Assembly (NCBI GenBank): GCA_003435055.1
Contig: QUMM01000022.1
Location: 1 to 53,223, forward strand
Source: Lachnospiraceae bacterium OF09-6
GTDB lineage: Bacteria; Bacillota; Clostridia; Lachnospirales; Lachnospiraceae
Direction of reading: 5' to 3'
Length of the DNA: 53,223 bases
The position numbers and the translations under genes are program-made. Below the pieces are notes generated by a model that had not been told where the DNA came from, ran no database searches, and was given only the letters and a program-made list of their open reading frames with translations. Numbering within the stretch: position 1 is the first letter of the stretch; each line of letters opens with the position of its first letter. Shown here one piece after another: positions 9,000-17,774 of the stretch.

Positions 9000-10992
9000 G
9001 TAATATCACCTCACTGAGCTGTAATGTAAAAGTAAAGATGCATCCATGTGGATGATGATCCGTAAGAACCAGATTTCCATCATGCGCCTGAATGATCGAT
9101 TTGCAAAGTGCCAGTCCAAGTCCCAGGCTTCGCTGACTGTCTGCAATCGTATTTTTCCCGGTGTAAAACATCTCAAATATATGCGGTTTCATTTCTTCGG
9201 AGATGCCTGCTCCGTTATCTTCTACGCAAACCTCCGCTTTTCCATTTATCTTTTTCCCACAAATGCGGATCACGGAACCTGGCGGTGTATACTTTATGGC
9301 ATTGTCGATCAGATTCACCAGCACCTGAATAATCAGCCGCACATCCACACGTACCAGAAGCAATTCTTCGCACTCAGTCAGGATCTGATATGCTTCGTGT
9401 TTACGACTGACATGACGCAGAGATTCCGCAATGATTTCATCCAGAAGCTGATCTGTGAATTTGAATTTCAAACGTCCATCATTCAGCCTGGTAATGGATA
9501 ACAGATTTTCTACCACCCCGGTCAGCCATTCTGCGTCCTCATAAATATCCGTATAAATCTGCTGCCTGGTGGCATCATCCAGTCCGTTTCCATTGTTCAG
9601 AAGCATATCTGCATTCCCGGATATCGAACAAAGAGGAGTTCGCAGGTCATGGGATATCGCACGCAGCAGATCTGCCCGAAGCTGTTCATTTTTAGCCAAT
9701 ACGGCATTTTTTTCTTTTTCCAGTGCATTCCGGGAATTCTCCATAGCCAGCGCACATTCATTTATCACAGAAAGCAACACACTATATTCAAAAGAATCCA
9801 GCGGATGGTTCTGTACGGGAATTCCAATAACCCCATATACGTGATCTTCAATACGAATAGCCAGATACAGGCACCTGGCATTACTGAAATATCTGGTAGT
9901 TGCCCCTGCTCGCTGGCGGTTTTCATATACCCATCTGGCAGCTTCTGCTTCCGTCTGTACCAGAAGCTGCTCTTCTGCTTTCGTTTTTTCTTCTTCCTCA
10001 TCCTGATTCTGGCTATGAAATACCATACCATCGGATAATACTTCATTTTCTGACACGTAGGCCACAATGCTGCGATTCAGCAGGCGCACCAGCTGCGTAC
10101 AGGTTACACTTAAGATCTCGTTACTGCTTTTCGCTTTTTGCAGCAGCTGGTCTGTGTCAAACAGGATCTGCGTACGAAAAGCCAGCTGGGCCGAAAGCCT
10201 TGCATGATTTTTTAATTTTCCTGCCAGTGTCCCGGTAAGTACCGAAGCGATCAGCATAATCAGAAGGGTCACAGGATATCCTACTGCATAGGTCTGAAAA
10301 GACATCCTTGGCTCTGTAAGGAAAAAACAAAACAACACGACACTTAAAAAAGAACCCGCAAGACTGCAGAGATATCCATTGGTCAAAATGGAGGTAAGCA
10401 ATACGCCAAGCATATAGGTCGTCACAATATTCGTATCGGTAAAATGATGCTTTTGAAATACCAGACCAATCAGCGTACACACGACAAAGATCGATATGGT
10501 CACTAGTATATCTTTCACAGATGGCTTTTCCGTATACAGGGGGAAATGGGACTTGTGATAAGTTACAGTGCCGAACGTATCCGGAATGATATGAATATCA
10601 ATGTCCGGGATCAGTGATATCAATTTTTCTGTCAGCGTCTGTCGGCTGAAAATATGGTTCTGTCTGACATTACTCTGTCCTATCACAATTGTGGTTACAC
10701 TGGATAGCTGTGCATATTCAGCAATCTGCACCGGCACGTTTTCTCCGTGCGTCATAACAATCTCAGCTCCCATCTTCTCAGCAAAACGGATATGCTTTTC
10801 CAGTCTCTCCTGATCAGAGTGTTCCTGTCGGACCCCATTCTGTACATAAAGCGCTGTAAAGCGTGAATGGAAGGTATGGGCCATCTTTGCTGCAGTAGCT
10901 ATAATTTTTTCATTGGATGGAGATGCCGACAGACAAACGAGAATATGCTCGTCTGTCTCTTGCTTTTTTTCGTCAGGTATATGAGAATTCAT
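8992..10992 (-). CDS. kdpD: KdpD-like K+/c-di-AMP sensor kinase lacking the KdpD N-domain
   Basis: A 666-aa kinase, against about 890 in full-length KdpD. It begins directly with the universal-stress-protein domain (about residues 15-138), followed by four membrane helices (about 160-258), a GAF-like region (about 280-425), the phosphoacceptor domain (AISHDLRTPL, His448) and the ATPase domain (NLIDNAIKYTP, DNGAGIS, GLGLAL). The missing part is the N-terminal ~210-residue P-loop domain. The stress-protein domain keeps SAS at 22-24 and FTALY at 45-49 with exactly 20 residues between. This fits the SXS-X20-FTAXY pattern described for c-di-AMP binding by Staphylococcus aureus KdpD. The start is supported by AAGGTGG. 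Confidence 0.9.
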   Translation of the reverse strand: MNSHIPDEKKQETDEHILVCLSASPSNEKIIATAAKMAHTFHSRFTALYVQNGVRQEHSDQERLEKHIRFAEKMGAEIVMTHGENVPVQIAEYAQLSSVTTIVIGQSNVRQNHIFSRQTLTEKLISLIPDIDIHIIPDTFGTVTYHKSHFPLYTEKPSVKDILVTISIFVVCTLIGLVFQKHHFTDTNIVTTYMLGVLLTSILTNGYLCSLAGSFLSVVLFCFFLTEPRMSFQTYAVGYPVTLLIMLIASVLTGTLAGKLKNHARLSAQLAFRTQILFDTDQLLQKAKSSNEILSVTCTQLVRLLNRSIVAYVSENEVLSDGMVFHSQNQDEEEEKTKAEEQLLVQTEAEAARWVYENRQRAGATTRYFSNARCLYLAIRIEDHVYGVIGIPVQNHPLDSFEYSVLLSVINECALAMENSRNALEKEKNAVLAKNEQLRADLLRAISHDLRTPLCSISGNADMLLNNGNGLDDATRQQIYTDIYEDAEWLTGVVENLLSITRLNDGRLKFKFTDQLLDEIIAESLRHVSRKHEAYQILTECEELLLVRVDVRLIIQVLVNLIDNAIKYTPPGSVIRICGKKINGKAEVCVEDNGAGISEEMKPHIFEMFYTGKNTIADSQRSLGLGLALCKSIIQAHDGNLVLTDHHPHGCIFTFTLQLSEVILHD

Positions 10993-11048
10993 TTTTAGCC
11001 ACCTTATTTTTCAAATCTTGTTATGAATACTATTCTACAGAAATTTTA

Positions 11049-11171
11049 TCACAAATCCAGTTTATTTTTTTCGTTTTTATATTTATTTTGAATGATGTCC
11101 CATTTCCTCACCAGCCAGAATCCAAAACCACCAAATAGAATCATACCGACTATAACTAAAATATCCAGCAC
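11049..11171 (-). CDS. Small single-helix membrane protein in the K+ operon
   Basis: A 40-aa reading frame starting at GTG 11171, preceded by AGAAGGGGTG at a suitable distance. The protein starts MLDILVIVGMILFGGFGFWL, a membrane helix rich in Gly, and continues with a basic tail (VRKWDIIQNKYKNEKNK). It fills the gap between trkA (stop 20 bp upstream) and the kdpD-like gene (start 57 bp downstream) on the same strand. Size and context recall KdpF-type accessory peptides, but the sequence is not clearly KdpF. It may be a small Trk or KdpD partner. The good ribosome site and lack of stops support it as a real gene. Confidence 0.65.
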   Translation of the reverse strand: MLDILVIVGMILFGGFGFWLVRKWDIIQNKYKNEKNKLDL

Positions 11172-11190
11172 GCTTTTTCACCCCTTCTCA

Positions 11191-11838
11191 TTAGATATGA
11201 AAACATTTTCGAATTTCTTTGTATTCTCCCAGAACCAGCAGGGTGACATTCTCTGTAAGAAGCGTATCTGCCGATATGGTGATACTGATTTCCCCGTCCT
11301 TTTTTGCTGCAAGAATATTAATATTGTGTCTTTTGCGAATATCCAGTTCACCAACGGTTTTTCCCACCCATGTTTCCGGTACCTCTACTTCAAATATAGC
11401 ATGGGACGCATCGACTTCCATATAGTCCAGGATATGATCATCTGTATAACGGATGGAAGCCCATTTTGCCACTTGTTTTTCCGGGTAGACAACTTTGTCT
11501 GCACCATTACGCAAAAGAAACTTTTCCTGTACATCCCGTTCTGCACGGGAAATAACCAGTTTCGCTCCAAGCTCTTTTAACAGGGAGGTTGTTTCCAGAG
11601 AACTCTGAAAATCTCCTCCAATGGCCACGAAGCAAATATCATAGTTTCCGATTCCAAGAGACTTTAAAAATTCCGCATCGGTACTATCTCCAATCTGTGC
11701 ATTGGTGACAAAAGGCAGGACTTTATTTACTCGTTCCTCATTGACATCTACTGCCATCACCTCATGTCCCAGCTGATTCATCTGCATGGCAATGTGTTTT
11801 CCAAAGCGTCCCAGTCCAATTAGTAATATATTTTTCAT
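11191..11838 (-). CDS. trkA: TrkA/KtrA-type K+ uptake regulatory subunit
   Basis: A 215-aa protein with an RCK N-terminal domain: nucleotide-binding GLGRFGKHIAMQM near residues 7-19, the acidic end of beta-2 at AVDVNEE, and ATP- or NAD-binding words through about 135. An RCK_C domain of about 70 residues follows, ending in ENVTLLVLGEYKEI. It is the cytoplasmic gating ring of the TrkH/KtrB channel encoded 18 bp upstream. In Firmicutes RCK_C domains can bind c-di-AMP, which fits the c-di-AMP motif of the nearby KdpD-like kinase; binding here is inferred. Confidence 0.93.
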   Translation of the reverse strand: MKNILLIGLGRFGKHIAMQMNQLGHEVMAVDVNEERVNKVLPFVTNAQIGDSTDAEFLKSLGIGNYDICFVAIGGDFQSSLETTSLLKELGAKLVISRAERDVQEKFLLRNGADKVVYPEKQVAKWASIRYTDDHILDYMEVDASHAIFEVEVPETWVGKTVGELDIRKRHNINILAAKKDGEISITISADTLLTENVTLLVLGEYKEIRKCFHI

Positions 11839-11856
11839 GTCTGTCTCATCTCCATT

Positions 11857-13194
11857 TTATCCAACTGTTATTTTCTCTAATGGTAATTTTGCATTTCCTG
11901 TTTTCTTTTTTGAAAATACCGCATAGATCAGTGTCAGTCCGCCGACCCGTCCCAGATACATCAACACAATCAGCACATACCTGGAAGCAAGATGCAGTCC
12001 TGGTGTCACTCCAAGCGTCAGTCCTACTGTTCCCACAGCAGAAGCCGCTTCAAAAAGACTGTCGAGAAGCGGTATTCCATTCTGAACACTGATGAGAAAC
12101 CCACCACCTAAAAACAGTCCCAGATACATCATAGCGATCGTTGCCGCATTTTTTATCACATTACAGTCTATTCTGCGGCCAAAAGCACTCACTTCTTCCC
12201 TGCTGCGAAAAGTAGCAACTGTATTCAATATGAGGATCGTAAATGTGGTTGTTTTCATGCCTCCGGCAGTGGAACCAGGAGAGCCTCCAACGAGCATCAG
12301 CAAAATCATGACTGCTTTTGATACCTCTGTCATATTGGAAAGATTTTCTGTATTAAATCCGGCAGTTCTTGGTGTAACCGCCTGGAAAAGAGAAGCGAGA
12401 AAACGTTTGCCGGCAGGCATTTCCTGAAAATCAGAAAAGAAGAAAAACAGAGCCGGCAGGATAATCAGGACCAGGGTGGTGCCTAGAATAACTTTGCTCT
12501 GCATCCGATATCGTTTCAGTTTCCCCCTGTTCGTACAGATATCTTCCCAGGTAAGAAATCCAATTCCTCCAATGATGATCAATAACATAATCACTACATT
12601 GACGATGATATTTCCGGTATATCCGGTAAGGGAAGGATAAGTATTTTCTGTTGTACCTAAAATATCGAATCCAGCATTACAGAATGCGGAGATCGAATGA
12701 AAAACAGACATCCAGATTCCTTTTCCTCCGTAGTCACGGAAAAATACAGGTAATAGCAGCAATATTCCACATAGTTCAATCAAAAATGTCCCTTTTAAAA
12801 TAAATCTGGTCAGTCGGACAATTCCACCTAGCTGAGGCGCTGAAATTGCATCCTGCATGGTGCTGCGCTGCATCAGTGAAATCTTTTTCCCTGACAGTAT
12901 CGTTACTGCAGAAGCAACTGTGACGACTCCAAGCCCTCCGACCTGAATCAGAATAAGGATCACAGCCTGTCCAAAAACAGACCAGTAACTACCGGTATCA
13001 CGGACTGCCAATCCAGTCACACACACCGCTGATGTTGCGGTGAAGAGAGCATCGTGGAAAGAAGTGACTGCTCCTTTTGCGGATGAAATAGGGAGCATCA
13101 GTATGAATGCTCCAAGCAAAATCACACCTGCAAACCCAAGAATGATTACCTGAAAAGTAGTCAGATGTTTTTTCCTGTGCATATTCTCTGGCAT
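11857..13194 (-). CDS. trkH: TrkH/KtrB-type K+ transporter membrane subunit
   Basis: A 445-aa polytopic membrane protein with the four-fold pore repeats of the Trk/Ktr family. The first pore loop reads TSFHDALFTATSAVCVTGLAV, and later loops contain SISAFCNAGFDILG, TPRTAGFNT and AASAVGTVGLTLG, each with the selectivity-filter Gly. It translocates K+ through the inner membrane under control of TrkA. It is the first gene of the K+ operon. The AAGGAG site is 12 bases before the chosen ATG, rather far; an ATG four codons later is an alternative. An upstream gap of 198 bp separates it from a divergent AraC-type regulator. Confidence 0.93.
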   Translation of the reverse strand: MPENMHRKKHLTTFQVIILGFAGVILLGAFILMLPISSAKGAVTSFHDALFTATSAVCVTGLAVRDTGSYWSVFGQAVILILIQVGGLGVVTVASAVTILSGKKISLMQRSTMQDAISAPQLGGIVRLTRFILKGTFLIELCGILLLLPVFFRDYGGKGIWMSVFHSISAFCNAGFDILGTTENTYPSLTGYTGNIIVNVVIMLLIIIGGIGFLTWEDICTNRGKLKRYRMQSKVILGTTLVLIILPALFFFFSDFQEMPAGKRFLASLFQAVTPRTAGFNTENLSNMTEVSKAVMILLMLVGGSPGSTAGGMKTTTFTILILNTVATFRSREEVSAFGRRIDCNVIKNAATIAMMYLGLFLGGGFLISVQNGIPLLDSLFEAASAVGTVGLTLGVTPGLHLASRYVLIVLMYLGRVGGLTLIYAVFSKKKTGNAKLPLEKITVG

Positions 13195-13392
13195 AACACT
13201 CTTATACTCCTTTCAAATCTTTTCGCAGTTCATTATATAAAGACACATTCTAAAATAGTGTAAGAGTTTCAGATATGGTATTAAGATTACATAAAGACTA
13301 TTTACAAGAGAACTTTGGCCTCTACATTTACATTTTTTTCCTGAAATGATATGATTTTGAAAGATAGAATTTTATAAGGAGATCTTAACAAT
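13195..13392 (-). promoter_or_regulatory. Divergent intergenic region (trkH / AraC regulator)
   Basis: On the reverse strand a TATAAT (13233-13238) suits a trkH promoter. TTACAT (13287-13292) and TTTACA (13301-13306) form a spaced direct-repeat-like pair that could be a regulator site. I see no ydaO-type c-di-AMP riboswitch fold here. On the forward strand an AAGGAGA precedes the AraC start at 13393. Confidence 0.35.
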
Positions 13393-14247
13393 ATGTATAC
13401 CAACTCCGCTTACTGGAATCAGTCGAAAACGGATTTTCACGATCAGACGCACCCGCTTTTTATTGAGAGCTGTGGAATCTGCCGTCTATATACCCTGGAC
13501 AAACGGCCAACGAACCGGCCAAACGGCCGTCTGGATTATCAGATTCTCTATGTGGCAGCAGGAAAAGCCTATTTTATGATAAATGGAAAAGAACGTATTG
13601 TAGAGTCTGGGAACATGGTGATCTATCGTCCCAAAGAGCCTCAGTTGTATTATTATCATGCGGTGGATCAGACAGAGGTCTGCTGGATTCATTTTACGGG
13701 AAACGATGTGGAAAATATTTTAAACCGCTATGGAATTCACCCGGACACTCATGTATTTTATACTGGCACTTCCATGGAATATAAGAATCTGTTCCTGTCT
13801 GTGATACAGGAATTACAGCTTACCAAAGAAGATTATGAAGAAATGCTGGTTCACTATTTTATGGAGCTTCTGATCCGTATTCACCGCATGTCCTTTGTAA
13901 AGCCACATAAAAAGAGCATGCAGATTTTCCGAGATATGGATGAGGCGGTAGAATACTTCCGCCAACACTACAGTGAGCCGATCAGTGTAGAGGCTTACGC
14001 AGCGGAGCACAATGTCAATACCGGTGGATTTATAAAGAACTTTAAGGCTTATACCGGAACCACCCCGGCACAGTTCATCCAGTCAGTACGGATGATGAAT
14101 GCCAGGGTGATGTTGGAAACTACCGATAATAATATTTCTGAGATCGCAGATCTGGTGGGATATGATGATCCACTGTACTTTAGCCGTCTGTTCCGGAAGC
14201 AGTTTGGCTGTTCACCTTCCCAGTTCCGGAAACGTGATCTGAGCTGA
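13393..14247 (+). CDS. AraC-family transcriptional regulator
   Basis: A 284-aa protein. The N-terminal cupin-like ligand-binding part (about residues 20-160) includes YQILYVAAGKAYFMINGKE and the MVIYRPKEPQLYYYH strand. The C-terminal double helix-turn-helix (about 185-282) includes YAAEHNVNTGGFIKNFKAYTG and the canonical second helix ISEIADLVGYDDPLYFSRLFRKQFGCSPSQFR. Such regulators usually control sugar utilisation; no sugar transport genes lie beside it, so the target is unknown. It is divergent from trkH. A terminator-like hairpin separates it from galE. Confidence 0.92.
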   Translation: MYTNSAYWNQSKTDFHDQTHPLFIESCGICRLYTLDKRPTNRPNGRLDYQILYVAAGKAYFMINGKERIVESGNMVIYRPKEPQLYYYHAVDQTEVCWIHFTGNDVENILNRYGIHPDTHVFYTGTSMEYKNLFLSVIQELQLTKEDYEEMLVHYFMELLIRIHRMSFVKPHKKSMQIFRDMDEAVEYFRQHYSEPISVEAYAAEHNVNTGGFIKNFKAYTGTTPAQFIQSVRMMNARVMLETTDNNISEIADLVGYDDPLYFSRLFRKQFGCSPSQFRKRDLS

Positions 14248-14251
14248 TACA

Positions 14252-14294
14252 AAAAACCGCTTTCAAAAGGATGTTCCCTCTGAAAGCGGTCATT
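14252..14294 (-). terminator. Rho-independent terminator of galE
   Basis: ACCGCTTTCA and TGAAAGCGGT form a 10-bp stem. Read on the reverse strand it is followed by TTTTTT, so it ends the galE transcript. On the forward strand it could also act weakly for the AraC gene. Confidence 0.8.
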
Positions 14295-14314
14295 TCATTT
14301 AAGTCAATTTGTTT

Positions 14315-15331
14315 TTAGTCTTCGTATCCGTTCGGATTCTGTGACTGCCATCTCCAGCTGTCTTCGCACATCTCACGGATACCGTTTTCAGCTTTCCAGC
14401 CCAGTTCTTTCTCTGCCTTGGATGCATCAGAATAACAGGTGGCAATATCGCCAGGTCTTCTTGCCTTGATCACATATGGGATCTTTACGCCAGTTGCAGC
14501 TTCAAAGTTCTTGACAATATCCAGAACGCTGTAGCCTTTTCCGGTTCCCAGATTGTAGATATTCAGTCCCTGATGTCCTTCCAGCTTCTTCAGAGCCTTT
14601 ACATGACCCTTGGCCAGGTCTACTACATGGATATAATCTCTGACGCCGGTTCCGTCCGGTGTATCATAGTCATTACCGAATACGCCCAGTTCTTTTAACT
14701 TGCCGACTGCAACCTGTGTGATGTATGGCATCAGGTTGTTCGGGATACCATTTGGGTTCTCTCCCATGGTTCCGCTCTTATGTGCACCGATTGGGTTGAA
14801 GTATCTCAGTAATACCACATTCCATTCTGGATCTGCCTTCTGAATATCGGTCAGGATCTGCTCCAGCATAGACTTGGTCCATCCATAAGGATTGGTGCAC
14901 TGTCCCTTCGGGCATTCCTCCGTGATTGGAATGATGGCAGGATCACCATAAACAGTTGCAGAGGAAGAAAAGATAATGTTCTTTACTCCATGCTGTCTCA
15001 TGACATCTACTAAAGTCAATGTTCCGGCAATATTATTCTCATAATATTCCCATGGCTTTGCTACTGACTCTCCTACTGCCTTCAGTCCTGCAAAATGAAT
15101 ACAGGAATCAATCTGCTCTTTGTCAAATACTTCGTTCATTGCCTCTCTGTCAAGGATATCTGCTTTATAAAAAGTAACTGGCTTGCCTGTGATTGCACTG
15201 ACTCTGTCCAGCGCTTTTTCACTCGCATTACTTAAATTATCTACAACTACTACATCATAACCTGCGTTCTGAAGTTCTACTACAGTGTGGCTTCCAATAT
15301 ATCCTGCACCACCTGTTACCAAAATTGCCAT
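14315..15331 (-). CDS. galE: UDP-glucose 4-epimerase
   Basis: A 338-aa short-chain dehydrogenase/reductase of full expected length. The NAD-binding GGAGYIGSH motif is at residues 7-15, the catalytic Ser/Tyr/Lys set lies around SSSATVYG and NPYGWTKSM (YxxxK), and the substrate loop reads [10 protein letters not shown]. It interconverts UDP-glucose and UDP-galactose in the Leloir pathway and in making sugar donors for surface polysaccharides. The start has AGGAGG eight bases upstream. It appears monocistronic: a terminator lies immediately downstream. Confidence 0.96.
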   Translation of the reverse strand: MAILVTGGAGYIGSHTVVELQNAGYDVVVVDNLSNASEKALDRVSAITGKPVTFYKADILDREAMNEVFDKEQIDSCIHFAGLKAVGESVAKPWEYYENNIAGTLTLVDVMRQHGVKNIIFSSSATVYGDPAIIPITEECPKGQCTNPYGWTKSMLEQILTDIQKADPEWNVVLLRYFNPIGAHKSGTMGENPNGIPNNLMPYITQVAVGKLKELGVFGNDYDTPDGTGVRDYIHVVDLAKGHVKALKKLEGHQGLNIYNLGTGKGYSVLDIVKNFEAATGVKIPYVIKARRPGDIATCYSDASKAEKELGWKAENGIREMCEDSWRWQSQNPNGYED

Positions 15332-15543
15332 AATCGGTTCCTCCTTTTTCTCCTGTGATCTCAGATCTTCATGATGTTCTCTGTTATCATCATTTAATCA
15401 TAAAAGATCATAGTTGTACATAAACAGAATAACACAAAACATGGACAAAATGCTATAATTTTTTTACTTTGCTTTCTGTATTCATCCGATTCTTCGATAG
15501 CATGAATCAGATCCACCATCAAAGTATTGTATGGTACCGGTAA

Positions 15544-16588
15544 TTACCCATTTTTTGTCAGCAGTTTTGTGATGGCTCTTTTTAATAGTGGAATATCAAT
15601 CGGCTTTCCAATATGTTCATTCATCCCGGCATCCAGACATACTTCCGATCTTCCTCAAAAGCGTTTGCCGTCATGGCGATGATCGGAATCGTTTTGGCAT
15701 CTTCACGTTCCAACATACGCCTTCCTGCGCAAAAACATCAAACGCATGTTTTTGAAATTCTTCACTCATAACAAGACCGGTATCTGAACATGTAAACTGA
15801 AAAACAGCCATATTCCCATCATCCGATAATTCTTCGCAATGAACATTCACTGTTCCATGAAAATGATTGTATTTAATCGCATTGGAAGAAAGATTCATTA
15901 AAACCCTGCTCAGATGTACCGGACTTCCAAGCAAATATCTGTGGCGGATCGTGCTGGCTTCCACGCCACCTTCAAATCTTACACCATTCTCATAAGCACT
16001 CATTGCAACAACCGTCATATTATTACTTAACAATTCTGCCATATCAAAGAATTTATGTTCCAACACAAGGGAACCGGATTCCAGTTTGCTGATATCCAGG
16101 ACATTGTTGATCAGATTTTGCAGATACTCTGTGGACTGAAGTACCTTCTGCCTGCATTCCCGTAACTTGTTCACATCATTGTTATATTTTTCAGCGATAT
16201 GGATCATCCCCACGATTCCGTTGAGCGGTGTACGGATATCATGGCTCATACGCTGGAGAAAGGCTGTTTTTGAAAGATTCGCACGATGAGCCTCTTCCAT
16301 GCTTGCCTTAAGCTGTTTCTGATACATGAATTCTCGTGATTTTTCTTCCGTAATATCTTGTACGTCATAAAGCACGTCCACAGCGTTTCCCTGTGCATCT
16401 CTGCTCTTTACAATAAATCTGGACAGCCGCCATTCTCCGTTTACTCCCATAAATTCAATCGAAACAGAATTCGTATTACGAAGTCTCTCTGTCAATGTAT
16501 CAAAGTCAAGAAACTCCCGGTACTTTTCTCTCCCTTCCATGGCGGCAAATGCTGTTGGAATCCTTTCCATAACATCAAGACAGTGCAC
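15544..16588 (-). pseudogene. Decayed hybrid sensor kinase (PAS-HisKA-HATPase-receiver remnant)
   Basis: The frame from 16588 encodes the end of a PAS-like domain, the phosphoacceptor domain (RMSHDIRTPLNGIVGMIHIAEKY) and the start of the ATPase domain up to HAFDVFAQEG. There it jumps, in another frame, into the end of a receiver domain: RMLEREDAKTIPIIAMTANAFEEDR then CLDAGMNEHIGKPIDI, ending at 15544. The ATP-binding G boxes and the phosphorylated part of the receiver are missing, so a large internal segment has been deleted at about 15715-15725. A further one-base gap (GATCGGAAG for GATCGGGAAG) lies near 15650. The N-terminus is also lost, fused to a riboswitch. Nonfunctional as a kinase. 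Confidence 0.85.
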
Positions 16589-16595
16589 GTCATTT

Positions 16596-16675
16596 CATGC
16601 AACTGGCTATCATTTTAAAGGTCCTGTAGCTTTGCGTCCCAGACTTTCATCTGGTTTGCCGATCATCCTATTATA
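16596..16675 (-). ncRNA. Cyclic-di-GMP-I riboswitch (GEMM-I)
   Basis: On the reverse strand the conserved blocks of the GEMM-I aptamer occur in order: GGCAAACC, a GAAA-capped hairpin (CCAGAT-GAAAGTCTGG), GGGACGCAAAGC, then ATGATAGCC near the 3' end. A TATAAT at 16670-16675 lies directly upstream of the aptamer. The riboswitch precedes the remnant hybrid kinase, with no room for a full leader, expression platform and gene start. It probably once controlled another gene or the intact kinase, and was fused to the remnant by deletion. It implies the cell uses c-di-GMP signalling. Confidence 0.85.
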
Positions 16676-16764
16676 ACTTTTAAACTTATGCAAAAATATT
16701 GATGTTATTATACTTCCACGTTCCACTGTACACGAGAAAAACCTCACCGCTTTAACGCTTAAAA

Positions 16765-16804
16765 ATAAAAAAAGAACAGTCGATACATATACTCGAACTG
16801 TTCT
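16765..16804 (-). terminator. Rho-independent terminator
   Basis: AGAACAGT and ACTGTTCT form a stem that on the reverse strand is followed by seven T. It would end transcription of the short fragment at 16806-16946 and insulate the c-di-GMP riboswitch promoter. Confidence 0.8.
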
Positions 16805-16805
16805 C

Positions 16806-16946
16806 CTACTTCCGAAGTCCACGCAGCATTAATATTACTGTTTCCTGCTCATTTGCACTCAGATCGTTCCATATCCCCAGAACCTCTTTCTGTATTTCTG
16901 TCAGATTCTCTGAATTACCTTCCTGAAAAAAACTGTGATAATGTCA
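16806..16946 (-). pseudogene. C-terminal fragment of a gene, possibly a helix-turn-helix regulator
   Basis: A frame without a plausible start codon ends in GNSENLTEIQKEVLGIW followed by NDLSANEQETVILMLRGLRK and a stop at 16806, with a proper terminator right behind. The composition resembles C-termini of small XRE-type regulators, but the match is impressionistic. It is likely the surviving 3' end of a deleted gene. Confidence 0.4.
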
Positions 16947-16949
16947 CGC

Positions 16950-17269
16950 TTTTCACATAAAAAATGTTATTTTATCCACAATATACTTCTCTATCTGCAA
17001 GTAACTATACCTCATTTCCGCTATTACATATTCTTATTGTACCTGTAATAACGAAAAAAATATTAGTAATTAACTTTACAGGCAATTAGTTTCATGATAG
17101 GAAGTATATTCGTAAAATAAAATTTGAAGATACTTTTGTTTCTGCAAAAGTCATTTTCGCTTATATATTTTATAATATCACAGACAGCTATGTTTATCAT
17201 ATAAAAGTTTTGAAACTCAAATAAAAAAACGGAAGTCATAGTGTTATCCGCAATCGCCAGTATCTACAG
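16950..17269. other. AT-rich intergenic stretch, nothing recognised
   Basis: No open frame with a ribosome site and no conserved RNA motif that I recognise lies between the fragment ending at about 16946 and the LysM gene at 17270. Confidence 0.5.
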
Positions 17270-17602
17270 CTATTTTTTATCTTCCGAATAGTACGGAACG
17301 AGTATCTTTTGTCCATACTGTAGTTCACAGCCCAGGTTATTAATCTTTTGAATCTCACTCACATAGGCCCTTCTGGATGTATATTCTTCTGACATGAAGC
17401 GATCTGCAATACTCCACAAGGTATCTCCACGATCCACTCGAACCTCAGTATAATATTTAAAAGCAGCAGGCTTCTCTGCAACTACCTGAAAATTGCAGAA
17501 AAATATAGCCAATAAGAAAGAAACAGACAATATGGACATGCATAAGGATATTCGTCTGTTTCTCTTTATCTGTTTTCTTCTTAATTTTTTTGTTCTACTC
17601 AT
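17270..17602 (-). CDS. yneA: YneA-like LysM protein, SOS-induced cell-division inhibitor candidate
   Basis: A 110-aa protein with a very basic N-terminus, one membrane helix (about residues 20-37) and a C-terminal LysM domain (about 51-104, starting VRVDRGDTLWSIADRFM and ending GQKILVPY). This is the architecture of Bacillus subtilis YneA, which halts division during DNA damage. Three LexA boxes overlap and flank its promoter, strongly supporting SOS control. The start at 17602 has GGGGGA upstream. The symbol is given by analogy; sequence identity to YneA outside LysM is not evident by eye. In many Firmicutes yneA lies next to lexA; here lexA is 5 kb away. Confidence 0.82.
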   Translation of the reverse strand: MSRTKKLRRKQIKRNRRISLCMSILSVSFLLAIFFCNFQVVAEKPAAFKYYTEVRVDRGDTLWSIADRFMSEEYTSRRAYVSEIQKINNLGCELQYGQKILVPYYSEDKK

Positions 17603-17625
17603 TTTTCATCCCCCATTCCAAATAA

Positions 17626-17698
17626 GAACATTTGTTCTGTATGAATGTATTATATTGCAAGAACATATGTTTGTCAATTAGTTTTCGAACATTTGTTC
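17626..17698 (-). promoter_or_regulatory. SOS promoter with three LexA boxes
   Basis: On the reverse strand TTGACA (17672-17677) and TATAAT (17649-17654) are spaced by exactly 17 bp, an ideal sigma-A promoter. LexA boxes of the GAAC-N4-GTTC type lie at 17687-17698 (perfect, above the -35), 17661-17672 (one end weaker, in the spacer) and 17626-17637 (perfect, near the start of transcription). A strong promoter with triple operator predicts tight repression and high induction of the LysM gene. Confidence 0.93.
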
Positions 17699-17774
17699 TT
17701 GCTTGTTTATTGTGCAAGATGACTTTTAAGCATGTACTAATTACGCAGAAAAAGTTCCGCTCTAAAAAAGAAGC

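Noticed and set aside
13195..13392. c-di-AMP (ydaO) riboswitch before trkH
   Set aside because: The conserved blocks of that aptamer are not present.
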